DNA from: Epiperipatus broadwayi
Lineage: Eukaryota > Onychophora > Udeonychophora > Euonychophora > Peripatidae
DNA: 64,000 bases
Assembly: GCA_028023455.1 (NCBI GenBank)
Contig: JAQFVV010006353.1
Coordinates: 1,426,001-1,490,000, forward strand
Direction: 5' to 3'
Positions 35,092 to 46,569 of this stretch are shown piece by piece. Position numbers and translations under genes: made by a program. A model generated the notes under the pieces. That model saw only the letters and a list, made by a program, of their open reading frames with translations. It was not told where the DNA came from and searched no databases. Every line of letters starts with the position of its first letter. Position 1 is the stretch's first letter.

Positions 35092-35150
35092 ATCCAAGGC
35101 TCCTCACTGACGAAGGCGACAAGCCAGAAACTAGTCTGGGGATATTGGAT
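35092..35150 (+). ncRNA. hammerhead ribozyme motif, best copy
   Basis: Outer stem I ATCCAA (35092-35097)/TTGGAT (35145-35150); internal loop GGC/TA; inner stem I TCCTCA (35101-35106)/TGGGGA (35137-35142); CTGACGA (35107-35113); A; stem II GGC (35115-35117)/GCC (35123-35125) closing GACAA; A; GAAA (35127-35130). Stem III is minimal: A35130-U35135 and C35131-G35134. Cleavage is predicted after C35136. The A-A juxtaposition at the base of stem II departs from the usual G-C pair and may lower activity. An internal loop in stem I facing loop II is what fast natural hammerheads use for tertiary contact. Confidence 0.7.
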
Positions 35151-35262
35151 GAGTAGGCACTAGATGGGGATTTTATGCACAAGCCTTTGGCATCCATTGA
35201 TTACTCTAGCTTGCTATGTGTGGCAATACATATAGTGAGTATTGCCTGTTTTAACAACAGTT

Positions 35263-35826
35263 ATACACAAGCATAAGAAGTGGTAGTTATGTGATGTTTA
35301 TTTGTAGATAGTTACTGTTATTAGGTATTTCTCCATATTTATGGGCTTTCTGCTCACCCATCACAAGCCTTCCACATTATAATAGTAGAAACATTTTCAA
35401 TAGTTAAGTAATAGAGTTGGATCACATTTACATTCGAAAGTCAGATGTAATCAATGCTGGTTTGGAGATCATGTTTTCCATATTTCTAAGCAGATTAATT
35501 ATCAGGTTAAACGTTTTTGATGATGTATGGCACTTTCAGGGCATACCACGAAGTGTGATCTGCACGTTATAAAACAAGGCGGATGGATTTTCATAGACTT
35601 GCTGTTCATAAATGATTACGAACCTTTAGCATCCCAGAACGATTAAGTACCTTTAGCAACCCAATCTCTGTCATCATTAACTGCCATTCGTAACTCCAAA
35701 AACAAAAACAAAAGGAGAAAAGTGAGATAAAGAAAAACAGAAAGAAAGCACTTTGCAAGGATCGGGCAAGCCAATTTATGAACATAAATTCATTCATATG
35801 AATTTGAAATTGCTTGTTTAGTAGGT
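35263..35826. other. intron d-e: no gene seen
   Basis: Moderately A+T-rich; nothing recognised. Confidence 0.45.
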
Positions 35827-36246
35827 TTGGTTAACTTATTGCAGCATTGTTTTTTAACCATGTCTGTAAATAAGTTTTTCTTTACAAGAAGCTTCTTTGC
35901 TTTACCCAATTGTTATTTTCTGTTGTGCTCTATTCTTAGTCTTATGCACCCAGTGAAAGTAATCGGCACTGCATCTTTTTTAAAAGTGTCTTTAAGATAT
36001 ATGTTGAACATAAATGTGTCCTCCATGAAAACTACGATTGATTTTACCATAAAATATTTTTTGGGAAGCCTATTTGCTTTACACGACCTATCCAATAAAA
36101 ATGCAAACATCCTACAACTAAATACCAATTGGTTGTATAATTTTGCCGTCAAATTTTTAGCATATTTTACAACATCCGTAAATGAAAAATTTCCAATGCC
36201 TTTATGTTTTAACTATATGGGCCCATGTTTTATTTCCATACAATAA
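35827..36246. other. 420-bp stretch open on both strands, unidentified
   Basis: 139 codons are open on plus and at least 79 on minus (35913-36152). The minus reading has more ordinary composition (basic and charged residues) than the hydrophobic plus reading, so if either is coding I favour minus. No start context, splice site or motif supports it. It may be a decayed transposon ORF. Confidence 0.25.
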
Positions 36247-38105
36247 TTTTATTAGAAATAACAGCTCTATATATAACTGATTTAGTTGAAATAATTACAT
36301 AAATGCAAATTTAGGTACAGAAGACGGCCATTCTTATCTTTTCAAAAGTTTCTATCTTGTATTTTGGTTCGAGAGTATCCTCAGTACTCAATAAGACCTT
36401 GTTGAACTAGTATAACAATATTACAGTGGGTGTGCTTAATGTGTAAATCCCTTCTGTTTAAATTACATATGATATCTATGCTAGTAAATAAAATTGAATA
36501 TTACATAAATGCAATTTATACATCTTACATCTAAGACTTTATAGCAAAAAAGATAAATAAAATAAGTATATAAATAATATAATAAACTAATGGAATCAAC
36601 AAAATGAAAAAAAAAAAGTAAAGAAAAATAAGTAACAGAAAGTTATATATTAAATAGTCAAAATAAGAGTCATAGATCACATGACCCTATTCTCTTAAGC
36701 TTGTAAGTTATAAACAATGAGGATTGCCAATTCCTCAACAAGCTTTGTGATAAATGCTTAGCTAGAGAAAGCATTTAAAATATCTCTGTCAGGACCCCTC
36801 CCCCAAACCTCTGACCATGGTTTTGTGCTCTGGCACTCCTCAGAGAGGTGTTAGGATAGGTTCAGACACTAGATCTAAAAACACCAACCCAAAGCCAGCA
36901 TTTAACTAAAAGTTATTTAGTTATATATTATACTGTCTTTTAGCTTGCTAAATGCACACAGGAGTCTGTGATGTACTTCAAACATCACAATCTGTTTTTC
37001 TACCTAAGGAGCGTTTAAGATATTTATATTGATCCAGCATTCTGAAGCTGGTAATCATTCTGGCTGAAAGTTGCTGAAAAGTTTCGTTTCATTACTGTTT
37101 GGTGTAGCACCTGAGTTTTTTTTTTTTTAAATATTAATTAATAAAAATTTTTTATAATTTAGGTTCAAAATGTTTAAAAATACAGTGTTGATTATTTTTC
37201 CATTTAGCAAGAATAATTTTAGAAGCCAAGAAAATAGTTTTGTTGTTGCTTTTTTTAAAATTAAAAATTCTATCATCGAACTTCTGTTCAAATCTTGATG
37301 CCTCTTTCATTAAACTACTTATAAATTGTTGTTGAAGTCTCTTTGCATCTTATAAATTATGTTTTTATTTCTAGTGTCTCAAATTTCTTTTCAAACATTC
37401 TTAAAAATTTTCTTAATTAATTCGCTCAAAGGCCTTGATTCTATTTTGCTCATGATATATTTTTTTGTTGCATTTGCCTGGCAATAAGAATCTTTCCAGT
37501 CTTCTAGATTCACACTGAGTCATCAGTTTAACAGCTCATTTATGATCGGAAACAATCTACACAATAAAATCCTTGAAGCTATCTTTGCTACAATGTGTAA
37601 CGATGATATTCCGCAGTAATTACACATGTTTATGGACACCATTTATTTTTTTAAATTTTCCCCTGACTCAATAATAGCATCTCTAAAATCATGCATCACA
37701 AATTTATTGGTCTATATATTTTCTAAAAAAAAAAACAACTCAAATAATTTTGAGATTATTTTGAAATGTTTGGAGGTATCAGGACTGACAATTGTTAAAT
37801 TTCAAAAATGGGAATATTTTTGCTTTAAATCTAAACGAATCTATAGGATGGATATATTATTGAATAGTCACATCAGTTTTGATATTGTTACTTCAAAGAT
37901 GATCGGATTACATCATTAACATATAAAACAAAATAATCCACTGATTTAATAGGCTTATGATATTGTTTTCAGATTCATAAGTTATTTTCATCACATCTAT
38001 AAAGTCTAAATAGATCACGTCCAGCAAATGACATTCTGTTATCTAATCTTTATATTTCAATTATGAAACTCGATGAAAATCTGGAGAGATATATGTTTGG
38101 ATAAA
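36247..38105. other. intron d-e: no gene seen
   Basis: A+T-rich sequence, with a 97-codon open frame at 37626-37919 that shows no recognisable motif. Confidence 0.4.
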
Positions 38106-38109
38106 TTTT

Positions 38110-38165
38110 TTCATACAACAATGCCACCTAATATAACCGCTAGTAATCAGTAGATTATAGGAGGG
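38110..38165. repeat. end fragment of hammerhead-repeat family
   Basis: CAACAATGCCACCTAATATA followed by GTAATCAGTAGAT resembles the family's terminal GTGCCACCTAGTG...GTAATCAATGGAT. Only the end is present. Confidence 0.4.
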
Positions 38166-38269
38166 TATGCAACATAACCATATTCAGTATTGTGTGGATT
38201 AATTTGCTATTGCTTTATCAGCTTGGGTAAATGTAAGAAAAGGTGATTGGATGATGTTAGGAATAACAA

Positions 38270-38610
38270 GAAGAAATCAAAAAACGAAATTCATGGATGA
38301 GAGAACAAACAGGTATTGCTGACATCTATAAAAGAATTAAGAGGCTAAAATGCATGTCAGCTGAAGATATTTCTAGAAAAGAAGTTATTAGATGGCAGTT
38401 GAAGTTTTAAATTGGATCCCAAGAGGTTATAAAAGATCTAGAAAGTAATTGCATGTAAAATGGATGGACAAATTACGAAGTGATGTTACAGACAAGAAAA
38501 GCTACGGATTGGAGAAACTACTAAATGTGGAAAGACAAAACTTCATGTAGTGGATTGGTAATGGTTGGAAATAATGATGAATCAGGCCACTAAATAATAC
38601 AATCATTATC
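38270..38610 (+). mobile_element. LINE type B, ORF2 C-terminal remnant
   Basis: The frame reads VEVLNWIPRGYKRSRK, stop, LHVKWMDKLRSDVTDKKSYGLEK. This matches the 1020-1110 copy and the right edge, with the KRSRG-x-P...KW-D-LR order typical of ORF2 ends. Broken by stops. Confidence 0.6.
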
Positions 38611-39002
38611 ACAGAATCCAACAGATATTTTTTTTTTGCGGAGAACCCAAGAATAGACTTGCTTATATCCAAAACACATTTCTATATGTTGCTACAATAA
38701 TCAGTCTGAAAATGAAAGTTAGTAATTTTATTCTTTAACAAATATTGAAATTTAGCATGAGTATTAGCCTTTTCTAAATAAATGTAATATTTCCTGCCAA
38801 TACATTTGGAACAAAATTATTTTGGTGAGACACAAATCTGAATTATCTATATTAAATATCTTTTAATAAGTTGCATAAGAAATTTCATTATCCTTCTTAT
38901 CTAATTTATTTTTAATCTCCACAATGTTGTTCTTTTATCTTTTATGTATAAAGAATATTCTCGCATTTGGTTTTTTCTTTTTTTAATTGTATGCGTCTAT
39001 TG

Positions 39003-39716
39003 CAGTAGTGCACAACCTTTTTACATTTGTCATCCTTGTACTCAGACCGAAATTTTATGTGACCCATTATATGTTATTACCATTTTCTTATAAGCATATA
39101 AGAATTGCAATAATAAAAGTCGTTTTACCACATCCAAATATATATCTTCTTTCTTGCTACTATCTTCTTTTCTGAATGTTTGGTTTTTATTACCCATTTA
39201 TCCATTAAAAATTTTGATTTCTATCATGAACATAAAAATGAGAAACAAAGTTTAAAAATGTTTAATTGTAAATCTTGTGACAAGAAATAAATATAAATAT
39301 ATAATAATACGTCGTTCTTAGTAGATCTAGTGATTTGTAGCAATTATAACTTTTTAGCCTGATTTAGAAAATGTGTACATTCAAGCATGTAGTACCACGT
39401 ATCAACTTTAGGAGGAGAAGAACAAAATTGAGAGTAAACAGGAAATGAGAGCCATGTAAGCAAAGTGTTATTATGATGTATTTATACAAAGCGGATTGGA
39501 ATATAAAGAAGGAAGTGTTTAAACACAAAAATGGTCAGGCACGCAGTAATGAGCTGAGCAGTCTTTATGTATTTTTTAATAGTGTTTAGGTTTTTGTTTT
39601 TTCAATCAAAAGATTTATTATCTAACATGAGAACTTTTCCAAATTTTCATGACTCTTAACAATTTTTCTGTGATCCCTTGAGGGGTCGCAAGCAACCTAC
39701 AGGTTGCTCATCACTG
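39003..39716. mobile_element. non-autonomous hAT transposon, 714 bp
   Basis: Ends CAGTAGTGCACAACCT and AGGTTGCTCATCACTG are imperfect terminal inverted repeats of the hAT type (CAGxGxTxxxCAACCT). An 8-bp target duplication flanks it: GTCTATTG (38995-39002) and GTCTATAG (39717-39724), one mismatch. The 8-bp length is diagnostic of hAT. No transposase frame; a deletion derivative moved in trans. Confidence 0.88.
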
Positions 39717-39724
39717 GTCTATAG

Positions 39725-41172
39725 TAATTTATGTATCATCTTTTCAAATTGATTGTCTTTTTAACTTTTCCTTGAATTTCACAAATTCTGGCAATATTTA
39801 TTTAATGTCATGCAGTTGTACTTTTTTTTATAGTCTTCCTTCACTTGAAAGGAATCTACAGTTGAGGGCAGCCATATAAAAAGCCATTGTTGAATAATAT
39901 TCTGGATTTATAATCGGGGAATCTCAGCATCCTGCCCCTTTCGGTCGCCATATATTGTTTTGGTCGATGATAAAATGGTAATCATACTTTATTTTTATCA
40001 GTCACGATTGCAATTATAAAAAAAGAATCAGCATTCACAAATGCATACCATAATTATTCATCCGGCGTAAAAAACTCAATCTGATTTAAGAACTGCTGGG
40101 CATCCGAGAAGGAAGTCCCATGGTTTTTTTGGTTTGAAACTCAACAGTTTCTTATTCATATTTATGAGCAGTAAATACACGTTTCTTTATTATGTGAATA
40201 ATGAGTTTTAATAACAGCTACAATTACAAAGGCATATGGAGTGGACATTTGAAATTTGCTTTGTTCAATTTTTCAATACTTCAAGAGGAATCAAATAATT
40301 CTTTTTCATTAATAAAGCTTTTTGCAATCTATTATTTGTATATTAGCAACATTACTTTTTTGTGCATATATACATAAAATCCATCCTAACATTACATTTA
40401 CAATGGAAGTAGAATCTGATGGGAAACTTGGTTCTGTATTGATAACAATATGTATAGCTAAATTTAAATAAATCTGTTTTGAGTCCCCCTAGCCAAAAAT
40501 CTAACTGCTGACTGTCTTTCAAAACGTCTATAATTGAAAAGTACTGGAATTTATCGACTGTGAAAGTGGAAATAACACTTCTAAAGGTCAATTTACCTTA
40601 AAAACATCCTTTATTATTTACAAACTATTAAACTTGGATAGAATATATTATTTTCATGACTTTGACACGTACAGTTGTGCTACCCATGTGTGAAGCGAAA
40701 TGCTATATTAATATTTTTTTGTGTGCCAGTGCCTAAATGATAAGAAATTAGCTATAACCCATTTTGAATTGATATTAGAGATAATATTTCCGCTGTCTGA
40801 GTTATCTCTTGTTATTAAAATTATAATATAGTTGCTGATAAAAGATAGCAACTAACCAGAAAATTATTTTATAACTGTCATAATGGTTTGCCTGGCCAAC
40901 CATTCTTAGTCTTCGACACTGACTAAATAAAAAAGTAATGAAATATTTTAACTTTGGAGTTATGCCTAAAATATAAATAATGAAGGATTAACTTGAGCCT
41001 ACATGTGAATCAATCACAGAATATTCATTATGGGTGGAAACAAAGGGCAATATAATCAAACTCATAAAATTGTATATGTTGTAATTGATAAACTATTTAA
41101 TTATATGTTTTACATTAGGTAGTAAGAAAATGTTATTGATTTTATCGGTGAATATTGAATATATTTGAAATA
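39725..41172. other. intron d-e: no gene seen
   Basis: A+T-rich; a 79-codon minus frame at 40352-40591 is unrecognised. Confidence 0.4.
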
Positions 41173-41388
41173 TTATATATTTAAATTTAGTAGTCATTTA
41201 AACTAGTAAGTATTTTGTTTTGGTTCATATTATATATTATTATATACGTGTATGAAGTTCACGTATATACTCCATTGTGTTTATATATTTAAATTTAGTA
41301 GTCATTTAAACTAGTAAGTATTTTGTTTTGGTTCATATTATATATTATTATATACGTGTATGAAGTTCACGTATATACTCCATTGTGC
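41173..41388. repeat. perfect 108-bp tandem duplication
   Basis: 41173-41280 is repeated at 41281-41388 with no difference that I can see. Each unit contains a hairpin, TATACGTG...CACGTATA. Perfect identity in a decayed region implies a recent duplication or an assembly artefact. Confidence 0.9.
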
Positions 41389-41795
41389 CTAAAATAATTA
41401 TTTATTAATCTTAATTCATAGGAGTGACCATACGATATAGGGATTTAAGAGAGTCAATTATTAGGGAACAGCGCTTGCATAAATGTTTAATGTTTATTTA
41501 ATGAATCTATAACATGCATCAACACCATATGGCTTTATCCTGTATGTCTTTCCAGAGTTTTGTTCCTATACTCATATATTTTCTATGTATTATTATTTCA
41601 CCCATATTTTTAGGCAGAGTTGGTCATTATCTCAACTGTTTCCTATACTAAAGTCTTTAGTTTAGTTTGTCTTAACTCACGTTAGTAAGACTGCACATGC
41701 CTCCTAATTTAGCAGATTTATTGATGAGGGTAATTTTATGTCTCTTTTATTTGGAAAATAAATGTTAACCCTATTTTATAATATTATATGGTATT

Positions 41796-41935
41796 ATTCT
41801 ATGCTGGTGGTTTAATCTGCAGAATAATCATTTGCTATTTTCTATATTCTTTATATTATTCTGTGCTGGTGATCTAATCCGCAGAATAATCATTTGCTAT
41901 TTTCTATATTCTACATATTCATTTCTGTGTTGGTG
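41796..41935. repeat. tandem repeat, about 70-bp unit, 2+ copies
   Basis: ATTCTATGCTGGTGGTTTAATC... then ATTCTGTGCTGGTGATCTAATC..., each followed by GCAGAATAATCATTTGCTAT, and a partial third unit (TTCTGTGTTGGTGGTTAATC). Confidence 0.8.
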
Positions 41936-42465
41936 GTTAATCTGTGTAACACTATAATTGTGCTTGTTGCTCTGATGATGATTAAAAAACCCACAGAGCA
42001 CTTATTGCTGTGTTATTCCTTTGTGTGGATGAATACATCCGTAGGGATATTATTGCACTTTGTTGTGTAAATATATGTTTGAGCAGAACTCCATATATTA
42101 TGGTGTTTACGTTGTTTTCTTCTTCTTTAACTCGATCTCATGCGTTCAGTTACCAGCTATAAAAGGGGGCACTCGAATGAATTATTTTCATTATTTAATA
42201 TAGATCAGGTTATATGAAATTCCCAGCTTAGTTGAGGTTCAAATTATCTTTTTGATTCATTATCTCATTATGGGCAACTTTCACAGCTTTACCAATACCA
42301 ATGGTTGATATTCTTATTATAAATCTGAGGTATAGGTATATTGGTTCTGATGTTGACATATTGGAGAAGTTATTGACTAGATGTTTGAACCCATCCTCTC
42401 TCCTATAAGAGACTGAAATCAAATCTATTTGTGAAAAAGTCTTGTATTGTGTTTATTTGTAATTC

Positions 42466-42605
42466 ATGTACACTATCCATGTACAGAAACAAGTACATGC
42501 GATGGTCTTTTATTTTATTTATTTATTAATCTAATTCAAGTACCTCATCCAGGTATAGACACAAGTATATGTGATAGTCTTTTATTTTATTTCATTTATT
42601 ATTTA
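42466..42605. repeat. diverged tandem duplication, about 75-bp unit
   Basis: Two units share GATGGTCTTTTATTTTATTT / GATAGTCTTTTATTTTATTT preceded by ACAAGTACATG / ACAAGTATATG. Confidence 0.6.
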
Positions 42606-43857
42606 TCTATTATTGATGGAGTTGTAAATAAATGTTAATTTTATAATTTAACCTAAGTATGCCGTTGCTATTTGTCATACATAAAACCAGAAAATCAACC
42701 ATATTAAATAGATCATGTATTGGAGCATATATTGTTACTGATAAATGCGTACAAAGTTTCTGAAACTATAAGGGAATATCTTAATGCTTATGTTCTTGAG
42801 TAATTAGTGATATATGGGGCATAATAAAATTTCATTTACCTCCTACATTACCTCCGCTTTGCTTTGTTAATTCTAGAATATAATCCAAAAATTATTACTT
42901 CTGATGATGTTCGTGATATTAGGGCCTAAATTAATAGATAAGTTTGCTATCCAGTAGGATGAATGTATCTATTTTCTAATGTTATAATTTATGCTTTACC
43001 TATTACAATAAGTCTCATTGCTATTGATTTAATTAGAAATTTAAATTAATGATGAAAGAACTCAAGTTTATGCGCTTACCTTTTATTGCAAAGCAAATAT
43101 CTTACATGGCATTTCTGAGTATATCTGAGCTACAGCCACTTATGTTACGAGGCCAAATATAACTTTTACTGTCTTGTTAAATAGCCTATATTCACCATGT
43201 GATAGTTGGTATTGATGTAATGGATCATACATTTCATCCTGGAAGAGTAATCTGTAGTAGTTTTATAGATCACATCATCTTGTTCATGGTTGGCTGTGAG
43301 GTCTTACATAAATAAAATTCGTAAATTCGGGTTTGAAGTTTAGTTTTAAGATACAGTCATTAGTGAGAATGATAATTGGCTCAATAGTCACGCAATTTAT
43401 GTTGGGTAAGGTAATTTATTTTCATGTAATGCTGCGATGGGTCTTCACGGTGTACCCTGGCCACAACCGGTTTTGCCAGTAACAGTTTTGTGTTATAATC
43501 ATCAATTCTGCCTGTTACGGTCCAGGTGGACTTTTCGGTTACAATATATATTATTTAAATGATAGAAAATTTATTGGAAAAATTATACAAAATATATTAA
43601 AATTTGTTGTTATCCTTTTTATTCTCCAAACTGAAAGCACGCTCAGCTACGTTTAATAAAAATAAATAAATATAATATTTTCTTTTGTCAACCGTAGAAA
43701 CAGTAAACCATGAATATCCATCAAATTTCTATCATTTCAATCTATAAAAACTTGGGAAAAGCTCTGCTTAAAATTTTTATTATTGTTAATATTTATATAT
43801 ATTTTTTCATATATATATATATGTTTATGTAAAATGCACACTGTTTTATTTGTTTAG
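42606..43857. other. intron d-e, right end: no gene seen
   Basis: 42840-43540 is somewhat richer in G+C and may be an old repeat; the piece CAACCGGTTTTGCCAGTAAC (43466-43485) resembles one at 59270-59290. No frame. Confidence 0.35.
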
Positions 43858-43959
43858 CGTAATCCCTTGTCTCATGGATAAACTCGATACTGATGTAATG
43901 ACTAATGAATGTGAAGAAAGTCTTTTAGAAATTCAGTTTTTCATTTCAAGAGATTTTAG
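43858..43959 (+). CDS. GLG1: GLG1 exon e: 102 bp
   Basis: This short exon lies between TTTGTTTAG and AG|GTAAGA. Its first base completes an AAC codon with exon d, and it leaves AG, completed to arginine by exon f. It encodes V-I-P-C-L-M-D-K-L followed by NECEESLLEIQFFISRDF, which closely matches the family's DCEHRLLELQYFISRDW. Two cysteines complete one repeat. The next repeat begins at the junction with exon f (RDFR-LDARLY). Confidence 0.93.
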
Positions 43960-44194
43960 GTAAGAAGCACATTTTTAAGTCAGTATTACTCGAATGTATA
44001 CTACAATAAAATTTTTTGGTAATTACTTATCTATTTTTTTATCATCAATCAATTTTACAATTCTTTTATTGATTATATAAAATTGTTTTTTTTTTTTTAC
44101 TAATAAAAAGAAAAACAGATATGAAGGCAATTTACTTTTATTCGTATTACTGCCTCTTTCACATGATTCCAGGTTACGTATTGCTGTTTTAGCA

Positions 44195-44400
44195 ACATTT
44201 CTTTCACATCTTTATGTCCCCTACTATAGTAATTAATAATAGGAGCAATGTGATAGTGCTTAATAAATCCCTATCCTGTGCTACCGTATTTAATATTTCC
44301 AGATTAGTTTCGAGCTTATGGCTTTCATCAATAACGAGCTGTGGATCTTGGAACAGTGCAGCTGGACTTTTCCTTCTAGCAGTAAACAGCATAGAAATGG
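44195..44400 (-). repeat. hammerhead-repeat unit, partial diverged copy
   Basis: The minus strand carries TTGATGA, AGC(CATAA)GCT, C, GAAAC and TAATC, flanked by family sequence (AGTGCAGCTGGAC). C3 of the core is mutated. Stem II is intact. Confidence 0.55.
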
Positions 44401-44649
44401 TGAAAAAGTATTGTCATTATAATTTTTTTTTGGCGTAAACAATTTGATTTTCACCTTACTCTAGATTCATCTATTGCAAGTTTGGGAACTTAAAACCAAG
44501 TTTAAATAAACTATTCAATTAGATCAACGAGAAAAGTACTATCTATGGCATTCACTTTGAATGTCTGGTTACTTTTTAATGGAATGTCAATTTATTAAAC
44601 CTCTAAAACAGTGTATGATCATTATTTCTTGTGCTTACATAAATTGTTA

Positions 44650-45120
44650 AAACAGTAGCAAATTCTCCATACAGTAATGTTACTCAGTGTAAGCCATAGT
44701 AATCAATGGATTCTGGAAGGTTTATGCATAGAATCCCTATTTAATGCCTACTCATTCAATATCCCCAGATTAATTTCTTGCTTGTGGCTTTCATCAGTGA
44801 CGAGCCTTTGTTCTAAGAATAGTGCATCTAGATCTTTAAATCTAATGCAACCCTCCAGCAGCCACCTCATAGCTCTATAGTTAAGTAAATAGGTAAAAGG
44901 TAGCTGCTAGAGGATTGCATTTGATTCAAAGATCTAGATTCAGTGCTTTCAGATCCAAGACTCTTTATTGTTGAAAGTCGCAAACTAGAAACTAGTCTGG
45001 GTATATTGTATGAGTAAGCACTAGATAAAGATTTTATGCACAATCCTTCTAATATTCATTGATTACTATGGCTTGCACTAGATGGCACTGCTGTATGGAG
45101 AGTTTGCTACTGTGTCGTTT
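44650..45120. repeat. hammerhead-repeat element, inverted dimer
   Basis: Left end AGTAGCAAATTCTCCATACA and right end TGTATGGAGAGTTTGCTACT are near-perfect inverted repeats of about 20 bp. The left half is a minus unit with a good ribozyme motif (44754-44812), the right half a plus unit with a decayed one (about 44950-45010). Confidence 0.8.
44754..44812 (-). ncRNA. hammerhead ribozyme motif with stem III covariation
   Basis: Minus strand: CTGATGA, A, AGC(CACAA)GC-A, GAAA, T-TA-A, T, C, TGGGGA. The minimal stem III pair is U-A here where other copies have C-G, a compensatory change. Stem II has lost its A-U base pair (GCA), and inner stem I has one G-G mismatch. Confidence 0.55.
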
Positions 45121-45384
45121 ATTACCAGTTATTTGATCGGCTGATTGGTTTAACTTTGAGTAGTTAATTTATAATATATGAAATATAGTATTATTTTTAA
45201 TAAGATGACATGAGAATTAGCATGTGAATATTAATTATGTAAAAGAATAATAAGCCATAATTGTCCTATGGTCCCACTAGATTCAATAGTAAATATACTT
45301 GGATGGTGAACGCAGTATTAACTGGCTGTAACTTAATATAATTTTATATAATCAGTATTGACATTTTTTTTCCCTCATCACATT

Positions 45385-45900
45385 TATGCCCTTAGTGTAA
45401 GCTTTGTAATCAGTAGATGTCAGATTGATAGTGCTTATTTAAATCCTTTTCCAATACTGTTCTAATAATATCCCCAGATTACTTTATAGTTTATTGCTTT
45501 CATCAGTGAGGAGTTTTTGTACCTGTAAGTAATGTACCTAGATCTTTTGGATATAATGCACTTTTTCTCTAGGAGCTTTATTTCCTTGTTTTACTATTAA
45601 AACTACCAGTCCAAATTGATAAACAGCTCAGGGTTTTCAAACTAATCCAATTTGCCTATATGGACGTATAGATTTGAAAGTAGTTCAATATTTATATATT
45701 ATGGTGACCTTAGTTTTTTAATAGCTATAAGCATATCTAGTTGCTCCCCAGATTCAAAAGTTCAATCACCAATGAAGGTCATAAATTAGAAATTTGTCTG
45801 GAGATATTAAATAAAACAGTACTGTTATAAGGATTTAATAAGTATTATATTGACATCTTCTGATTACTAAAGCTTACACTAGATGGCGTAAAAATAGTGA
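45385..45900. repeat. hammerhead-repeat element, old inverted dimer
   Basis: Left half minus (CTGATGA at about 45500-45506, GAAA mutated to TAAA), right half plus (CCAATGA, stem, GAAA). Ends: GTAAGCTTTGTAATCAGTAG and CTGATTACTAAAGCTTACAC. The central part has the distal unit AACCCTGAGCTG... seen also in the 13.2-kb copy. Confidence 0.65.
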
Positions 45901-46198
45901 GAAAAAAGAAATTGCTGCTTTCACAGCGTTATACAATCTGATGTCATGTGGTTAAGTGAAGTCATGTGATGTGTTATTGATATAAATTTTATAAGGTTAA
46001 GCTCAGTTGCATTTCTATATATACACGTATTGCGAATAATTTGATGTTCATTATAATGTCTTATTGTATTTAAAAGTTATTTCTAATATTAAATCTTTTT
46101 ATCTTTATTATTTTTCACATTTTATTACATTTAGAAGGCACTTGTATATTTTTTTAACTGCTTGCCTTTTCATTTACAGCGAGTACAAACAAAGCATT

Positions 46199-46569
46199 TC
46201 ACAAGAATAGCCCAAAATTGTCTAAATCTAAAGACATACCAGGAACAAAATGAGTTCCCCAGCCTTCAAAACAAAAAGTGTATTTATAATTCCCATTAGG
46301 CAAAGAAGTCTCAGAATCTAATAATGGAACATCTTATTTAATTTTTGATGACTTAAGAGAAAATGATTTCCAATTTTGAGTAATATCATTCATTTCAACT
46401 TCCACATTTTTTTACCAGATACCATAAAATTTTGGAAGTAACTTCTCTACTACCCATTTATAAACCATTTTCTTTCATCCTGAGTTTTTTTATATAATTT
46501 AAAATTTTCTTGCAATGATTTTAACCGTAGCTTGGTAAGTTGGATAAATGTCTCAAAAGATGGTTTAAG
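46199..46569 (-). pseudogene. decayed protein-coding fragment, unidentified
   Basis: The minus strand has about 40 clean codons (from PSFETFIQL to ERKWFING), then a frameshift, then about 80 codons with two stops ending in FCFEGWGTHFVPG and LDLDNFGLFL. The tryptophan/glycine/proline-rich wording and ordinary composition are unlike chance A+T translation. I do not recognise the family: a host pseudogene, a transposon ORF or an old viral insertion are all open. No repeat copy elsewhere in the window. Confidence 0.5.

Larger units (their letters stand above)
34385..35262. repeat. hammerhead-repeat element: two tandem units plus one inverted unit
   Basis: Two minus-oriented units in direct tandem (about 34425-34727 and 34728 to about 34890) are followed by a plus-oriented unit ending at 35230. 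The outer ends are inverted repeats (AAAACAGGCAA at 34387 and TTGCCTGTTTT at 35249). Three ribozyme motifs lie at 34489-34547 (-), 34792-34849 (-) and 35092-35150 (+). The two minus motifs are 303 bp apart, giving the monomer length. The largest and best-preserved copy in the window. Confidence 0.85.
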
